Positions 1 through 6,048 of a stretch of 11,694 nt of DNA are shown one piece after another; within the stretch, counting starts at the first letter, position 1, and each line of letters opens with the position of its first letter. The notes under the pieces are model-generated. The model saw nothing but the letters and a program-made list of their open reading frames with translations, made no database searches and was not told the origin of the DNA. The DNA comes from Desulfuromonadaceae bacterium. GTDB taxonomy: Bacteria; Desulfobacterota; Desulfuromonadia; Desulfuromonadales; Desulfuromonadaceae. The stretch lies in contig JAMOOS010000156.1 of NCBI GenBank assembly GCA_027065245.1, forward strand, positions 1 through 11,694, written 5' to 3'. Both the position numbers and the translations under genes were made by a program.

Positions 1-2538
1 GTTAGCCAGTTTTTTACTGAACATGGCCACGTCTTTTTCCACCTTGGCAATCTCCTTGTTCAGGCGCGCTTCCTCCTCGGCAATATTGATCAATCCGGCT
101 AAGGGGAGAAGAATTTCCACGTCGCCACTCACCTGTTTAGCCACCTGCTCCGGCTGCTCCATATTTACGGCCACGCTGAGCTTTTCCACCCGCGCCAGCG
201 ACTTGATGTAACCCTGCGCCTGCTGCAGCAGGGCGCAACTGGACTCGCTGCGACAATCGAGCAGGGCGGTGATCTTTTTCGCCGGGGCGACATCCATCTC
301 GCCACGAATGTTGCGGATGGCCTTGATCACCTCCATCACCTGTTCCATCTGCGCCACCGCCGCGTCGTCAGCGGGCAATCCCGCGCCCTGCGGGTAGCTG
401 CTAAGCATAATCGACGCCGCTGTCCGGCTGCCGGGCAGCTTTTGCCATATCTCCTCGGTGATAAACGGAATTACCGGATGCAGCAGGCGCAACAGGCGTT
501 CCAGCACCGTATATACCACCGTCTGCGCCGCCAGTTTGGCAGCGGCGTCATCAGCGTACAGCGCTCCCTTCACCAGCTCGATATACCAGTCACAGAACTC
601 ATGCCAGGTAAAACCGTAGAGAATGCTGGCCACTTCGTTGTAACGGTACTCCTCCAGGGCCTTGTTAGTCTGGCGTTCCACCGCCGCTAAGCGAGTGAGA
701 ATCCAGCGATCAGCCAGGGACAGCGCCAAGGTATCCCAGTCAACATTATCGGCGGGAGTAAAACCGTCGAGATTCATCAGGGCAAAACGGCTGGCGTTCC
801 ACAATTTGTTGCAGAAGTTGCGATAGCCGCCAATCCGTTTGGTGGACAGCTTGACATCGCGTCCCTGAGCGGCAAAAGCAGCCAGGGTAAAGCGGAAGGC
901 ATCGGCGCCGTACTCCTCCACCACCGTAAGGGGATCAATAACATTCCCCTTGCTCTTGCTCATCTTCTGTCCCTGCTCGTCGCGTACCAGGGCGTGGATA
1001 TAAACATCCTTAAACGGCACCTCGCCACGAAACTTGAGCCCCATCATCATCATACGAGCCACCCAGAAAAACAGGATGTCGAAGCCGGTGATCAGGCAAG
1101 AGGTGGGATAGAACTTGTCCAAAGTGGCACTGTCATCAGGCCAGCCCATGGTGGAAAACGGCCACAGTGCCGAGGAAAACCACGTATCCAGCACGTCGGT
1201 TTCCTGATTGATATTGCTGCTGCCGCAGTGGTGGCACTGCTGCGCATCTTCACGCGAAACAGTGATCTCGCCACAGTCGGCGCAGTACCAGGCCGGGATA
1301 CGGTGGCCCCACCATATCTGGCGGCTGATGCACCAGTTTTGGATGTTAAACATCCACTCGTAGTAGGTTTTTTCCCACTGCGCCGGGATAATACGCGTGG
1401 CTCCGCTCTGCACCGCCTTGATGGCCTCTTTAGCCAGTGGCTGCACGTCTACATACCACTGCAGACTCATATACGGCTCAGTGACCGTTTTACAGCGGTA
1501 ACACTCGCCAACAGCATTCAAATGGTCTTCAATCTTGTCCAGCAGCCCCTGCCGATCCAGATCGGCGATAATCTTCTCCCGCGCTGCGTAACGCTCCAGC
1601 CCGGCATAAGCAGCGCCGTTGGCGTTGATAAAACCGGACTCGTCGAGAATATTGATAATCTCCAGATCGTGGCGCTTGCCCATTTCAAAGTCGTTGAAAT
1701 CATGGGCCGGAGTGATTTTTACCGCGCCACTGCCGAACTCTTTGTCCACGTAGTCGTCGGCAATTATCGGAATCTCGCGCCCGGTAAGGGGCAAAACCAC
1801 CATTTTCCCCACCAGATGGCGGTAACGCTCATCGTCCGGGTGCACCGCCACAGCGCTGTCACCCAACATGGTTTCCGGTCTGGTGGTGGCCACCACCAGA
1901 TACTCGTCGCTGTCTTTGAGCGGATAGCGTAAATGCCACAGTGAACCCTTTTTGTCGTCGTGCTCCACTTCGAGGTCGGACAAAGCGGTATGACAGCGCG
2001 GGCACCAGTTGATAAGGCGGTTGTCGCGGTAGATGAGACCGTCTTCGTACAGCTTGACAAACACCTCACGCACCGCCTTGCTCAGCCCTTCGTCCATGGT
2101 AAAGCGTTCACGCTGCCAGTCACACGAAGCCCCGAGACACTTGAGCTGGTTGATGATCTGACCGCCCGATTCGCGCCGCCACTGCCACACCCGCTCGATA
2201 AACGCCTCGCGACCGATGGCATGGCGATCGGTTCCTTGTGCCGCCAGTTGTTTTTCCACCACGTTCTGCGTAGCGATACCGGCGTGGTCGGTACCGGGCA
2301 TCCACAACACCTCGTGGCCGGTCATCCGTTTCCAACGCGCCAGAATATCCTGCAACGTGTTGTTAAGGGCGTGGCCCATGTGGAGCACACCGGTAACATT
2401 AGGCGGTGGAATTACAATGGAATACGCCGGTTTATCCGAGTGTTCATCGGCATGAAAATAACCGTTTTCTTCCCAGGTTTTATACCATTTTGCTTCAAAT
2501 TCAGCCGGGATATACCCTTTTGCCAGTTCATCAGCCAT
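1..2538 (-). CDS. valS: Valyl-tRNA synthetase (ValS), 3' end outside the window
   Basis: Class I aminoacyl-tRNA synthetase that charges tRNA-Val with valine in the cytoplasm. The 846 visible codons start at ATG 2538 (MADELAKGYIPAEFEAKWY) and stay open to base 1. Visible landmarks: PPPNVTGVLHMGHA with the HIGH-type HMGH at residues 53-56; GTDHAGIATQ; the CP1 editing segment TTRPETMLGDSAVAV near 1840-1880; a Cys4 zinc ribbon-like segment (CADC...CHHC) near 1210-1290; and KMSKS at residues 525-529 (bases 952-966). The last visible residues (LAGLINIAEEEARLNKEIAK) begin the C-terminal coiled-coil arm of the family. Bacterial ValS is usually about 880-890 residues, so only some 40 residues are missing. 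An AAGGA-like ribosome site lies about 10 nt before the ATG; another ATG at 2549 is out of frame. It appears to be transcribed separately from the upstream response regulator, since a terminator lies between them. Confidence 0.97.
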   Translation of the reverse strand, partial: MADELAKGYIPAEFEAKWYKTWEENGYFHADEHSDKPAYSIVIPPPNVTGVLHMGHALNNTLQDILARWKRMTGHEVLWMPGTDHAGIATQNVVEKQLAAQGTDRHAIGREAFIERVWQWRRESGGQIINQLKCLGASCDWQRERFTMDEGLSKAVREVFVKLYEDGLIYRDNRLINWCPRCHTALSDLEVEHDDKKGSLWHLRYPLKDSDEYLVVATTRPETMLGDSAVAVHPDDERYRHLVGKMVVLPLTGREIPIIADDYVDKEFGSGAVKITPAHDFNDFEMGKRHDLEIINILDESGFINANGAAYAGLERYAAREKIIADLDRQGLLDKIEDHLNAVGECYRCKTVTEPYMSLQWYVDVQPLAKEAIKAVQSGATRIIPAQWEKTYYEWMFNIQNWCISRQIWWGHRIPAWYCADCGEITVSREDAQQCHHCGSSNINQETDVLDTWFSSALWPFSTMGWPDDSATLDKFYPTSCLITGFDILFFWVARMMMMGLKFRGEVPFKDVYIHALVRDEQGQKMSKSKGNVIDPLTVVEEYGADAFRFTLAAFAAQGRDVKLSTKRIGGYRNFCNKLWNASRFALMNLDGFTPADNVDWDTLALSLADRWILTRLAAVERQTNKALEEYRYNEVASILYGFTWHEFCDWYIELVKGALYADDAAAKLAAQTVVYTVLERLLRLLHPVIPFITEEIWQKLPGSRTAASIMLSSYPQGAGLPADDAAVAQMEQVMEVIKAIRNIRGEMDVAPAKKITALLDCRSESSCALLQQAQGYIKSLARVEKLSVAVNMEQPEQVAKQVSGDVEILLPLAGLINIAEEEARLNKEIAKVEKDVAMFSKKLAN

Positions 2539-2609
2539 ATCAATGCCATTCCTTACATCACACAGCGCACGATCTATCCTGCACCGGGACGGTAAATATA
2601 GTAACTGCT

Positions 2610-2628
2610 CCACCGCCAACGGCGGCGG
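2610..2628 (-). other. GC-rich hairpin in the valS leader
   Basis: On the minus strand CCGCCGCC and GGCGGTGG flank a 3-nt GTT loop, giving an 8-bp stem with one G-U pair. It sits in the predicted valS 5' untranslated region, about 70 nt before the start codon. No U-run follows, so it is not a terminator. It may stabilise the transcript end or mean nothing; I see no T-box features around it. Confidence 0.4.
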
Positions 2629-2634
2629 CACACG

Positions 2635-2664
2635 AAAAAAGGGGATTTTAGCAATCCCCTTTTT
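2635..2664 (-). terminator. Intrinsic terminator of the response regulator gene
   Basis: A perfect 12-bp inverted repeat (AAAAAGGGGATT and AATCCCCTTTTT) surrounds a 5-nt loop. Read on the minus strand it is followed by a run of six T, the classic rho-independent form. It lies 57 bp past the stop of the response regulator and about 100 bp before valS. The symmetric A/T flanks would let it work on the plus strand too, but no plus-strand gene ends here. A smaller 6-bp hairpin (TGCGTC/GACGCA, 2679-2694) lies between it and the stop codon. Confidence 0.85.
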
Positions 2665-2673
2665 ATCCGTCAA
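2645..2673 (-). promoter_or_regulatory. Candidate sigma-70 promoter for valS, overlapping the terminator
   Basis: On the minus strand TTGACG (2673-2668) and TAAAAT (2650-2645) are separated by exactly 17 bp, and the -10 is preceded by TGC, an extended -10 signature. Each hexamer matches consensus at 5 of 6 positions. Transcription would start near 2638, giving a leader of about 100 nt. The -10 lies in the loop and arm of the terminator hairpin. The assignment rests on sequence match alone. Confidence 0.55.
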
Positions 2674-2720
2674 TAAACTGCGTCAAGCGACGCATTAATT
2701 TATATTTTAATCAGCAGGCA

Positions 2721-3911
2721 CTACTGCTGCGGTTTAATCTTTGCCATCTCCTCACGCACCATGCTTTCGGCCAGATCAGGGACAACCTCCCACACCACCT
2801 GCTCCAACAGCGGCGCCGCCAGACGTTCGATCACTGCTCCAGCCACCCGTTCAACAATCTCAGTAAGCTGCTCGTCGCTCAGGTAGGCAACGCGCCGCTC
2901 AACCCGCGCCTCGGTGGCACCGTAAGCGCCCTCCTCAACAATATTTTCCTCTGCCAAAGCCACAACGCCATCTTCCACCGGTGCGGCAGGTGCGGCAGGC
3001 TGGTCCTCAAAAGAAACATCATCGACAGGTGGCAGATCTTTCGGCAGCGGGGCAAACGCTGGCGCAGCCGACTTCTCTTCTGTCGGCTCTTCAAACGAAA
3101 ACGGCTGCGCCGTCGGCTCTTCTACGGTAGTATCAAAGGAAAATGTTTCGTCACCGCTCTCTACACTTGCCACCTCAACCGGTGGAGTATCAAAAGCAAA
3201 CTGGTCATCAGATCCAGCCGGTGCCTGCTCAGTTTCGGCAGTGTCAAAAGAAAATGACTCCGTCTCAGGAGTACTCTGCGGAGCAACACCGCCAAAGGTT
3301 TCCTCCATGCCAGCGCCGACCGGAGCAGCCGGAGCAGCCGGAGCAGCCGGAGCAGCCGGTGCAGTCGGTGCAGTCGGTGCAGTCGGTGCAGCCGGAGCAG
3401 CCGGAGCAGTCGGTGTAGCCGGTGCAGTCGGACCGCCAGCACTCACTTCAGCCACTTCTTCCAGTGCCTGCAGAATATCCTGATCACCGGGAGCCTGCTG
3501 CAACGGCGTCGCCTGCCAGCTATCCTGCGCCGACGCGGCACCAGCAGCAGCGAGCAATTCTTCCACCTTGTCAATAAGACTCTGAGAGCTGAACGGTTTT
3601 ACGATAAAATCGTTGGCACCCACCTGGGACGCCTTTTCTTTGTCAAACGGCTCAAACGTACCAGCCAGCAGCAATACCGGCACATCCTTGAGTGCCGGAT
3701 CACGGCGCACAGCGTCACACACCTGGTAACCATCCTTGCCTGGCATAAACACATCGGCCATGATCAGATCGGGGCGTTCGGCGGCTGCTAACTTGAGAGC
3801 CTCGTCACCATCCGAGGCAGTAACAAGGGTGTAATCCTTGTCGGCAAAGGTAATTTCGATGACCTTTTGAATGGTCACACTGTCATCAGCCAGCAACAAC
3901 CTTTTACTCAT
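2721..3911 (-). CDS. Response regulator: receiver domain, Ala/Pro linker, unrecognised helical C-terminus
   Basis: A 396-residue receiver protein. Residues 1-120 form a CheY-like receiver with the acidic pair D9/D10, the presumed phospho-acceptor D53 (MADVFMPGKDG) and K105 (VKPF). The position usually Ser/Thr before the loop is Ala83 (LLLAGTFEPFD). Residues 160-197 are an AAP/TAP repeat linker. Residues 219-275 carry four FSFD/FAFD/FSFE motifs (starting at 220, 238, 257, 271) in acidic, probably disordered sequence. The last ~55 residues (LSDEQLTEIVERV...EVVPDLAESMVREEM) look like amphipathic helices. No DNA-binding, GGDEF, kinase or other known output domain is visible, so it probably acts by protein contacts; the partner is unknown. 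Overall design resembles polarity/motility receivers such as Myxococcus RomR, but homology is not claimed. The start is supported by GAGGAGG 5 nt upstream; no histidine kinase gene is adjacent. It has its own promoter and terminator. Confidence 0.9.
   Translation of the reverse strand: MSKRLLLADDSVTIQKVIEITFADKDYTLVTASDGDEALKLAAAERPDLIMADVFMPGKDGYQVCDAVRRDPALKDVPVLLLAGTFEPFDKEKASQVGANDFIVKPFSSQSLIDKVEELLAAAGAASAQDSWQATPLQQAPGDQDILQALEEVAEVSAGGPTAPATPTAPAAPAAPTAPTAPTAPAAPAAPAAPAAPVGAGMEETFGGVAPQSTPETESFSFDTAETEQAPAGSDDQFAFDTPPVEVASVESGDETFSFDTTVEEPTAQPFSFEEPTEEKSAAPAFAPLPKDLPPVDDVSFEDQPAAPAAPVEDGVVALAEENIVEEGAYGATEARVERRVAYLSDEQLTEIVERVAGAVIERLAAPLLEQVVWEVVPDLAESMVREEMAKIKPQQ
3320..3427. repeat. 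Twelve-unit 9-bp minisatellite inside the response regulator linker
   Basis: Twelve head-to-tail 9-bp units, written on the plus strand as (C/T)CGG(A/T)G(C/T)AG, run without interruption: four CCGGAGCAG, then CCGGTGCAG, three TCGGTGCAG, two CCGGAGCAG, TCGGTGTAG and CCGGTGCAG. On the coding strand each unit gives Ala-Ala-Pro or Thr-Ala-Pro. Because the unit is a multiple of three, gain or loss of units would change linker length without a frameshift. The repeat also keeps other frames open, producing spurious overlapping ORFs. Confidence 0.95.
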
Positions 3912-3916
3912 TCATG

Positions 3917-3944
3917 CCTCCTCAACCCTGCGCAACGGCACAGG
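3917..3944 (-). promoter_or_regulatory. Strong ribosome site with adjacent hairpin for the response regulator
   Basis: The minus strand shows GAGGAGG (3923-3917) 5 nt before ATG 3911, which decides the start. Immediately upstream a 7-bp hairpin, CCTGTGC-CGTT-GCGCAGG (3944-3927), leaves the ribosome site free. A second ATG at 3915 opens a three-codon frame (ATGAATGAGTAA) overlapping the real start, probably by chance. No known riboswitch consensus was recognised in the leader. Confidence 0.55.
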
Positions 3945-4043
3945 TGTAAATAACCAGGTTGGTTCTGCGATACCACAACCGTAAAACGCGCCGCCATTCC
4001 GGGGCGGGCATCCCTCAGGATTGTCTCATTTATCAAGTACGAA

Positions 4044-4072
4044 CTGATAGCATACCACCGTTTGGGTGTCAA
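4044..4072 (-). promoter_or_regulatory. Near-consensus sigma-70 promoter for the response regulator
   Basis: On the minus strand a perfect -35 TTGACA (4072-4067) is followed after 17 bp by TATCAG (4049-4044), preceded by TGC as an extended -10. Predicted start is near 4037, giving a leader of about 125 nt before the ATG at 3911. The -35 lies 6 bp from the edge of the inverted-repeat element at 4079-4243, so this gene is probably expressed independently of the dGTPase-like gene upstream. Confidence 0.7.
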
Positions 4073-4078
4073 GCAACT

Positions 4079-4243
4079 AGGAGCCTGTCGGGCTTTGCGG
4101 TTCGAAGCGAAAAATCGACTGGTCGAGGACAGATTTTCGCTCGTTTGCAGGCGAACAGCCGTAGCTATTGGTCGAAAAGGAGCGGAAATATGCACCGGCC
4201 AGGCGGTTTTGCAGCCGATGCATGGAAAGTCCGACAGGCTCCT
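4079..4243. repeat. 165-bp element with 18-bp terminal inverted repeats and internal hairpins
   Basis: The ends are AGGAGCCTGTCGG (4079-4091) and its exact reverse complement (4231-4243). The match extends inward past one mismatch through CTTT/AAAG, giving 18-bp arms with 17 matches (4079-4096, 4226-4243). Inside are a hairpin AGCGAAAAATC/GATTTTCGCT (4106-4116 and 4132-4141, one bulged A), a small GTTTG-CAGG-CGAAC hairpin (4143-4156, one G-U), and ATGCACCGGC/GCCGATGCAT (4190-4199 and 4214-4223, 9/10). It codes for no convincing protein. Possible identities are a MITE or REP-like dispersed repeat or a structured RNA with a branched fold. A clear target-site duplication is not seen; GCAACT (4073-4078) and GCGACT (4245-4250) agree at 5 of 6 positions but the right copy is offset by one base. 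Confidence 0.75.
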
Positions 4244-4272
4244 GGCGACTAAAGTCAACGGGTTATAGGCAC

Positions 4273-5316
4273 TTACACCGCCGCCCACGGTCGTGGCAAA
4301 AAGATATCCCGATACAGTTTTATGGCGTAGCGGTCGGTCATACCGGCAAGGAAATCGCATATCCACTCGCTGGTACTGCCTCCGGGCAGGCACAAAGCAC
4401 CGTAATCACGCAATTTTTCTGGATTATCAGCAAAGTAGCGGTATAACTCTTCCAGCACTCTACCGGCTTTATCGAAATCAGTCTGCACTCCGGCAGCGCG
4501 ATAAACATTAGCAAACAACCACTGGCGCAGTTGTGTCACCATCTGAAGAACTGCGACACTCATACAGATAGTGTCGCTACGCTGCGACGCGGCAATAATG
4601 TCATTGACCATGGTATTGATGCGGCGTGAGTGACGTTCGCCAAGCCCACGCAGTAGACAAGCGGGGACATCAGCAGCAGTAACAACACCAGATCGCAATG
4701 CATCATCCAGGTCATGATTTACGTAAGCGACAATATCTGCATAACGGACAATCTGCCCTTCCAGTGTCGCCGCTTTGTGGCCACCATCCACAGGTCCATT
4801 GCCTTTGGAGTGGTGTAGAATCCCATCACGCACTTCAGCAGTAAGATTCAGCCCGCAGCCATCTTTCTCCAGCACATCCACCACCCGTAAACTCTGGCGC
4901 ACATGATGAAATCCGCCGTCGCACAGGCGGTTGAGCACACGCTCTCCCACATGGCCAAACGGGGTATGGCCCAGATCATGGCCCAGGGCAATGGCCTCGG
5001 TAAGGTCTTCGTTAAGAAACAATGCCCGCGCTATGGTACGGGCGATCTGGGCAACTTCGAGCGTATGGGTAAGTCTGGTACGATAATGATCACCTTCCGG
5101 CGATAGAAATACCTGGGTTTTATGCTTGAGACGACGAAATGACTTACTATGCAATATACGATCACGGTCGTGTTGAAAACAAGTACGCAAGTCGCACTCA
5201 TCTTCCGGCCGCTGCCGCCCTTTGCTGTTGCAGCTCAAGCAGGCGCGAGCAGATAATGTGGCACGCTCGTGCTGTTCAATTATCTCGCGTATTTTTCTAT
5301 TTTCAATATGATTCAT
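4273..5316 (-). CDS. dgt: dGTPase-like HD-domain phosphohydrolase (type 2 Dgt family)
   Basis: Predicted deoxynucleoside triphosphate triphosphohydrolase, splitting dNTPs such as dGTP into deoxynucleoside and triphosphate in the cytoplasm and so helping control dNTP pools. The 347-residue protein has the family core FRRLKHKTQVF (60-70), EGDHYRTRLTHTLEVAQIART (H84), GHDLGHTPFGH (H113, D114) and RYADIVAYVNHDLDDA (191-206), which contribute the HD metal and phosphate site. ATG 5316 is chosen because MNHIENRKIREIIEQHE fits the family N-terminus; an in-frame TTG at 5349 would add 11 Cys-rich residues. Neither start has a good ribosome site. Unusual: Cys26, Cys29, Cys41 and Cys46 cluster near the N-terminus, whereas as I recall the family normally has only the Cys of CDxRT. 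It is divergent from the MucR-type gene, and the structured element lies just downstream. True substrate preference is uncertain. Confidence 0.92.
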   Translation of the reverse strand: MNHIENRKIREIIEQHERATLSARACLSCNSKGRQRPEDECDLRTCFQHDRDRILHSKSFRRLKHKTQVFLSPEGDHYRTRLTHTLEVAQIARTIARALFLNEDLTEAIALGHDLGHTPFGHVGERVLNRLCDGGFHHVRQSLRVVDVLEKDGCGLNLTAEVRDGILHHSKGNGPVDGGHKAATLEGQIVRYADIVAYVNHDLDDALRSGVVTAADVPACLLRGLGERHSRRINTMVNDIIAASQRSDTICMSVAVLQMVTQLRQWLFANVYRAAGVQTDFDKAGRVLEELYRYFADNPEKLRDYGALCLPGGSTSEWICDFLAGMTDRYAIKLYRDIFLPRPWAAV

Positions 5317-5351
5317 GTGCTGACAACAATAATGGCGGTTACAGAGCAATC

Positions 5352-5389
5352 TGTATCTGAGCTGCTGATTAATTTATATCAGATATACA
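5352..5389. promoter_or_regulatory. Inverted repeat over the dgt promoter, possible operator
   Basis: TGTATCTGA (5352-5360) faces TCAGATATACA (5379-5389), an inverted repeat that is perfect except for an extra TA, with an 18-bp AT-rich centre. It covers the candidate dgt -10 region. Overlapping its right end is a second repeat, ATACAC-N7-GTGTAT (5385-5403), followed by seven T. Such symmetry in a divergent promoter region suggests regulator binding sites, but AT-rich DNA produces chance repeats easily. Confidence 0.4.
5373..5381 (-). promoter_or_regulatory. Candidate extended -10 promoter for dgt
   Basis: The minus strand reads TGATATAAA (5381-5373): an extended TGn followed by TATAAA, 5 of 6 to the -10 consensus. 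No good -35 stands 16-18 bp upstream, but extended -10 promoters can work without one. The start would be near 5366, about 50 nt before the ATG. The whole 5317-5514 divergent region is strikingly AT-rich compared with its surroundings; I found no convincing promoter for the plus-strand MucR-type gene in it. Confidence 0.4.
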
Positions 5390-5514
5390 CTGCGGTTGTG
5401 TATTTTTTTCTTGATTTTATCTTCATTTATCGTATTTACTTACAAAAAATATCTACTGCACAAAATACGGCATCAGCCGACAATTACATCAACCAGTTAT
5501 AAAGGAGCACAATC

Positions 5515-5955
5515 ATGTCAAAACTTCTGGAAATGGCCGTTGAAATTGTATCCGCCCACGCATCTACTACCAGCATGTCAAAAGAGGATCTGGTGGCGGA
5601 ACTGGCAGAAATTCATGGCGTGCTGAAAACTATGGATGACAGCGAAAATTCTGAAGCAGCGGCAGCGGAACAGAGCAGTGACGAACCGGCAGTATCGCTG
5701 AAAAAAGCCTTCGGCAAGGACAAGGTTTATTGCATGATCTGCGGCAAGGGGATGACCACCCTCGGTCGCCATCTGCGCATGGTGCACGAGATGACCCCGG
5801 CCGAGTACCGGAAAAAGTTCGGTATTCCCTCATCCCAGGCGCTGGCGGCAAAGTCCTACTCGGCCCAGCGGCGCCAGATGGCTATCGACCGCGGTCTCGG
5901 CAACAACCTGGCCAAAGCGCGCGCGGCCAAAAAGGCGGCAAAAAACAAGAAGTAA
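5515..5955 (+). CDS. MucR/Ros-family zinc-finger transcriptional regulator
   Basis: A 146-residue DNA-binding protein of the MucR/Ros family, which bind AT-rich promoter DNA, often repress, and can act in an H-NS-like way. Residues 1-40 (MSKLLEMAVEIVSAH...EDLVAELAEIHGVL) match the family N-terminal helices used for oligomerisation. The single zinc finger uses C73, C76, H86 and H91 (C-x2-C-x9-H-x4-H) and continues into the family signature MTPAEYRKKFGIP. The tail is rich in Ala and Lys (AKARAAKKAAKNKK), suiting nonspecific DNA contact. AAGGAG at 5502-5507, 7 nt before the ATG, supports the start. It is the only plus-strand gene here, divergent from the dGTPase-like gene across about 200 bp of AT-rich DNA, a plausible place for autoregulation (inference). 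It ends at a strong terminator. Confidence 0.92.
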   Translation: MSKLLEMAVEIVSAHASTTSMSKEDLVAELAEIHGVLKTMDDSENSEAAAAEQSSDEPAVSLKKAFGKDKVYCMICGKGMTTLGRHLRMVHEMTPAEYRKKFGIPSSQALAAKSYSAQRRQMAIDRGLGNNLAKARAAKKAAKNKK

Positions 5956-5984
5956 CCGGCCAACAGGCACCATTATTAAACAAC

Positions 5985-6026
5985 AAAGCGCGCAATTTCA
6001 GACCGATACCTGAAGTTGCGCGCTTT
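5985..6026. terminator. Long bidirectional terminator between converging transcription units
   Basis: AAAGCGCGCAA (5985-5995) and TTGCGCGCTTT (6016-6026) pair perfectly. The stem continues inward through a T/G position and TTCAG/CTGAA, for about 17 bp around an 8-nt loop. CTTTATT follows on the plus strand, and a T-rich stretch after GCTTT follows on the minus strand. It lies 29 bp past the MucR-type gene and 22 bp past the DUF2914 gene, which converge here, so it can end both. Confidence 0.85.
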
Positions 6027-6048
6027 CTTTATTGCCTGACAAAAGAAT

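Noticed and set aside
994..1932. Long plus-strand open frame (312 codons) with a His-rich start
   Set aside because: It lies entirely antisense to valS, whose minus-strand frame shows continuous conserved motifs; the product has no recognisable domain and is explained by GC-biased codon use.
3320..3427. Possible CRISPR array
   Set aside because: The 9-bp units are contiguous with no spacers and encode an Ala/Pro linker.
3143..3483. Overlapping GAAGAV-rich and LHRLLRL-type frames on both strands
   Set aside because: Artefacts of the 9-bp repeat, which keeps several frames open; the minus-strand receiver gene accounts for the region.
3912..4043. Possible riboswitch in the 125-nt leader of the response regulator
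   Set aside because: A few small hairpins are present, but I could match no known consensus such as the c-di-GMP or cobalamin classes.
3908..4393. 161-codon minus-strand open frame spanning the dgt/response-regulator gap
   Set aside because: It runs through the dgt 3' end, the inverted-repeat element, the promoter and leader, and has no conserved features or ribosome site.
4273..5955. Dgt plus MucR-type pair as a phage-defence island
   Set aside because: dNTPases can be antiviral, but this one is an ordinary full-length family member amid housekeeping genes, with no other defence or mobile genes nearby.
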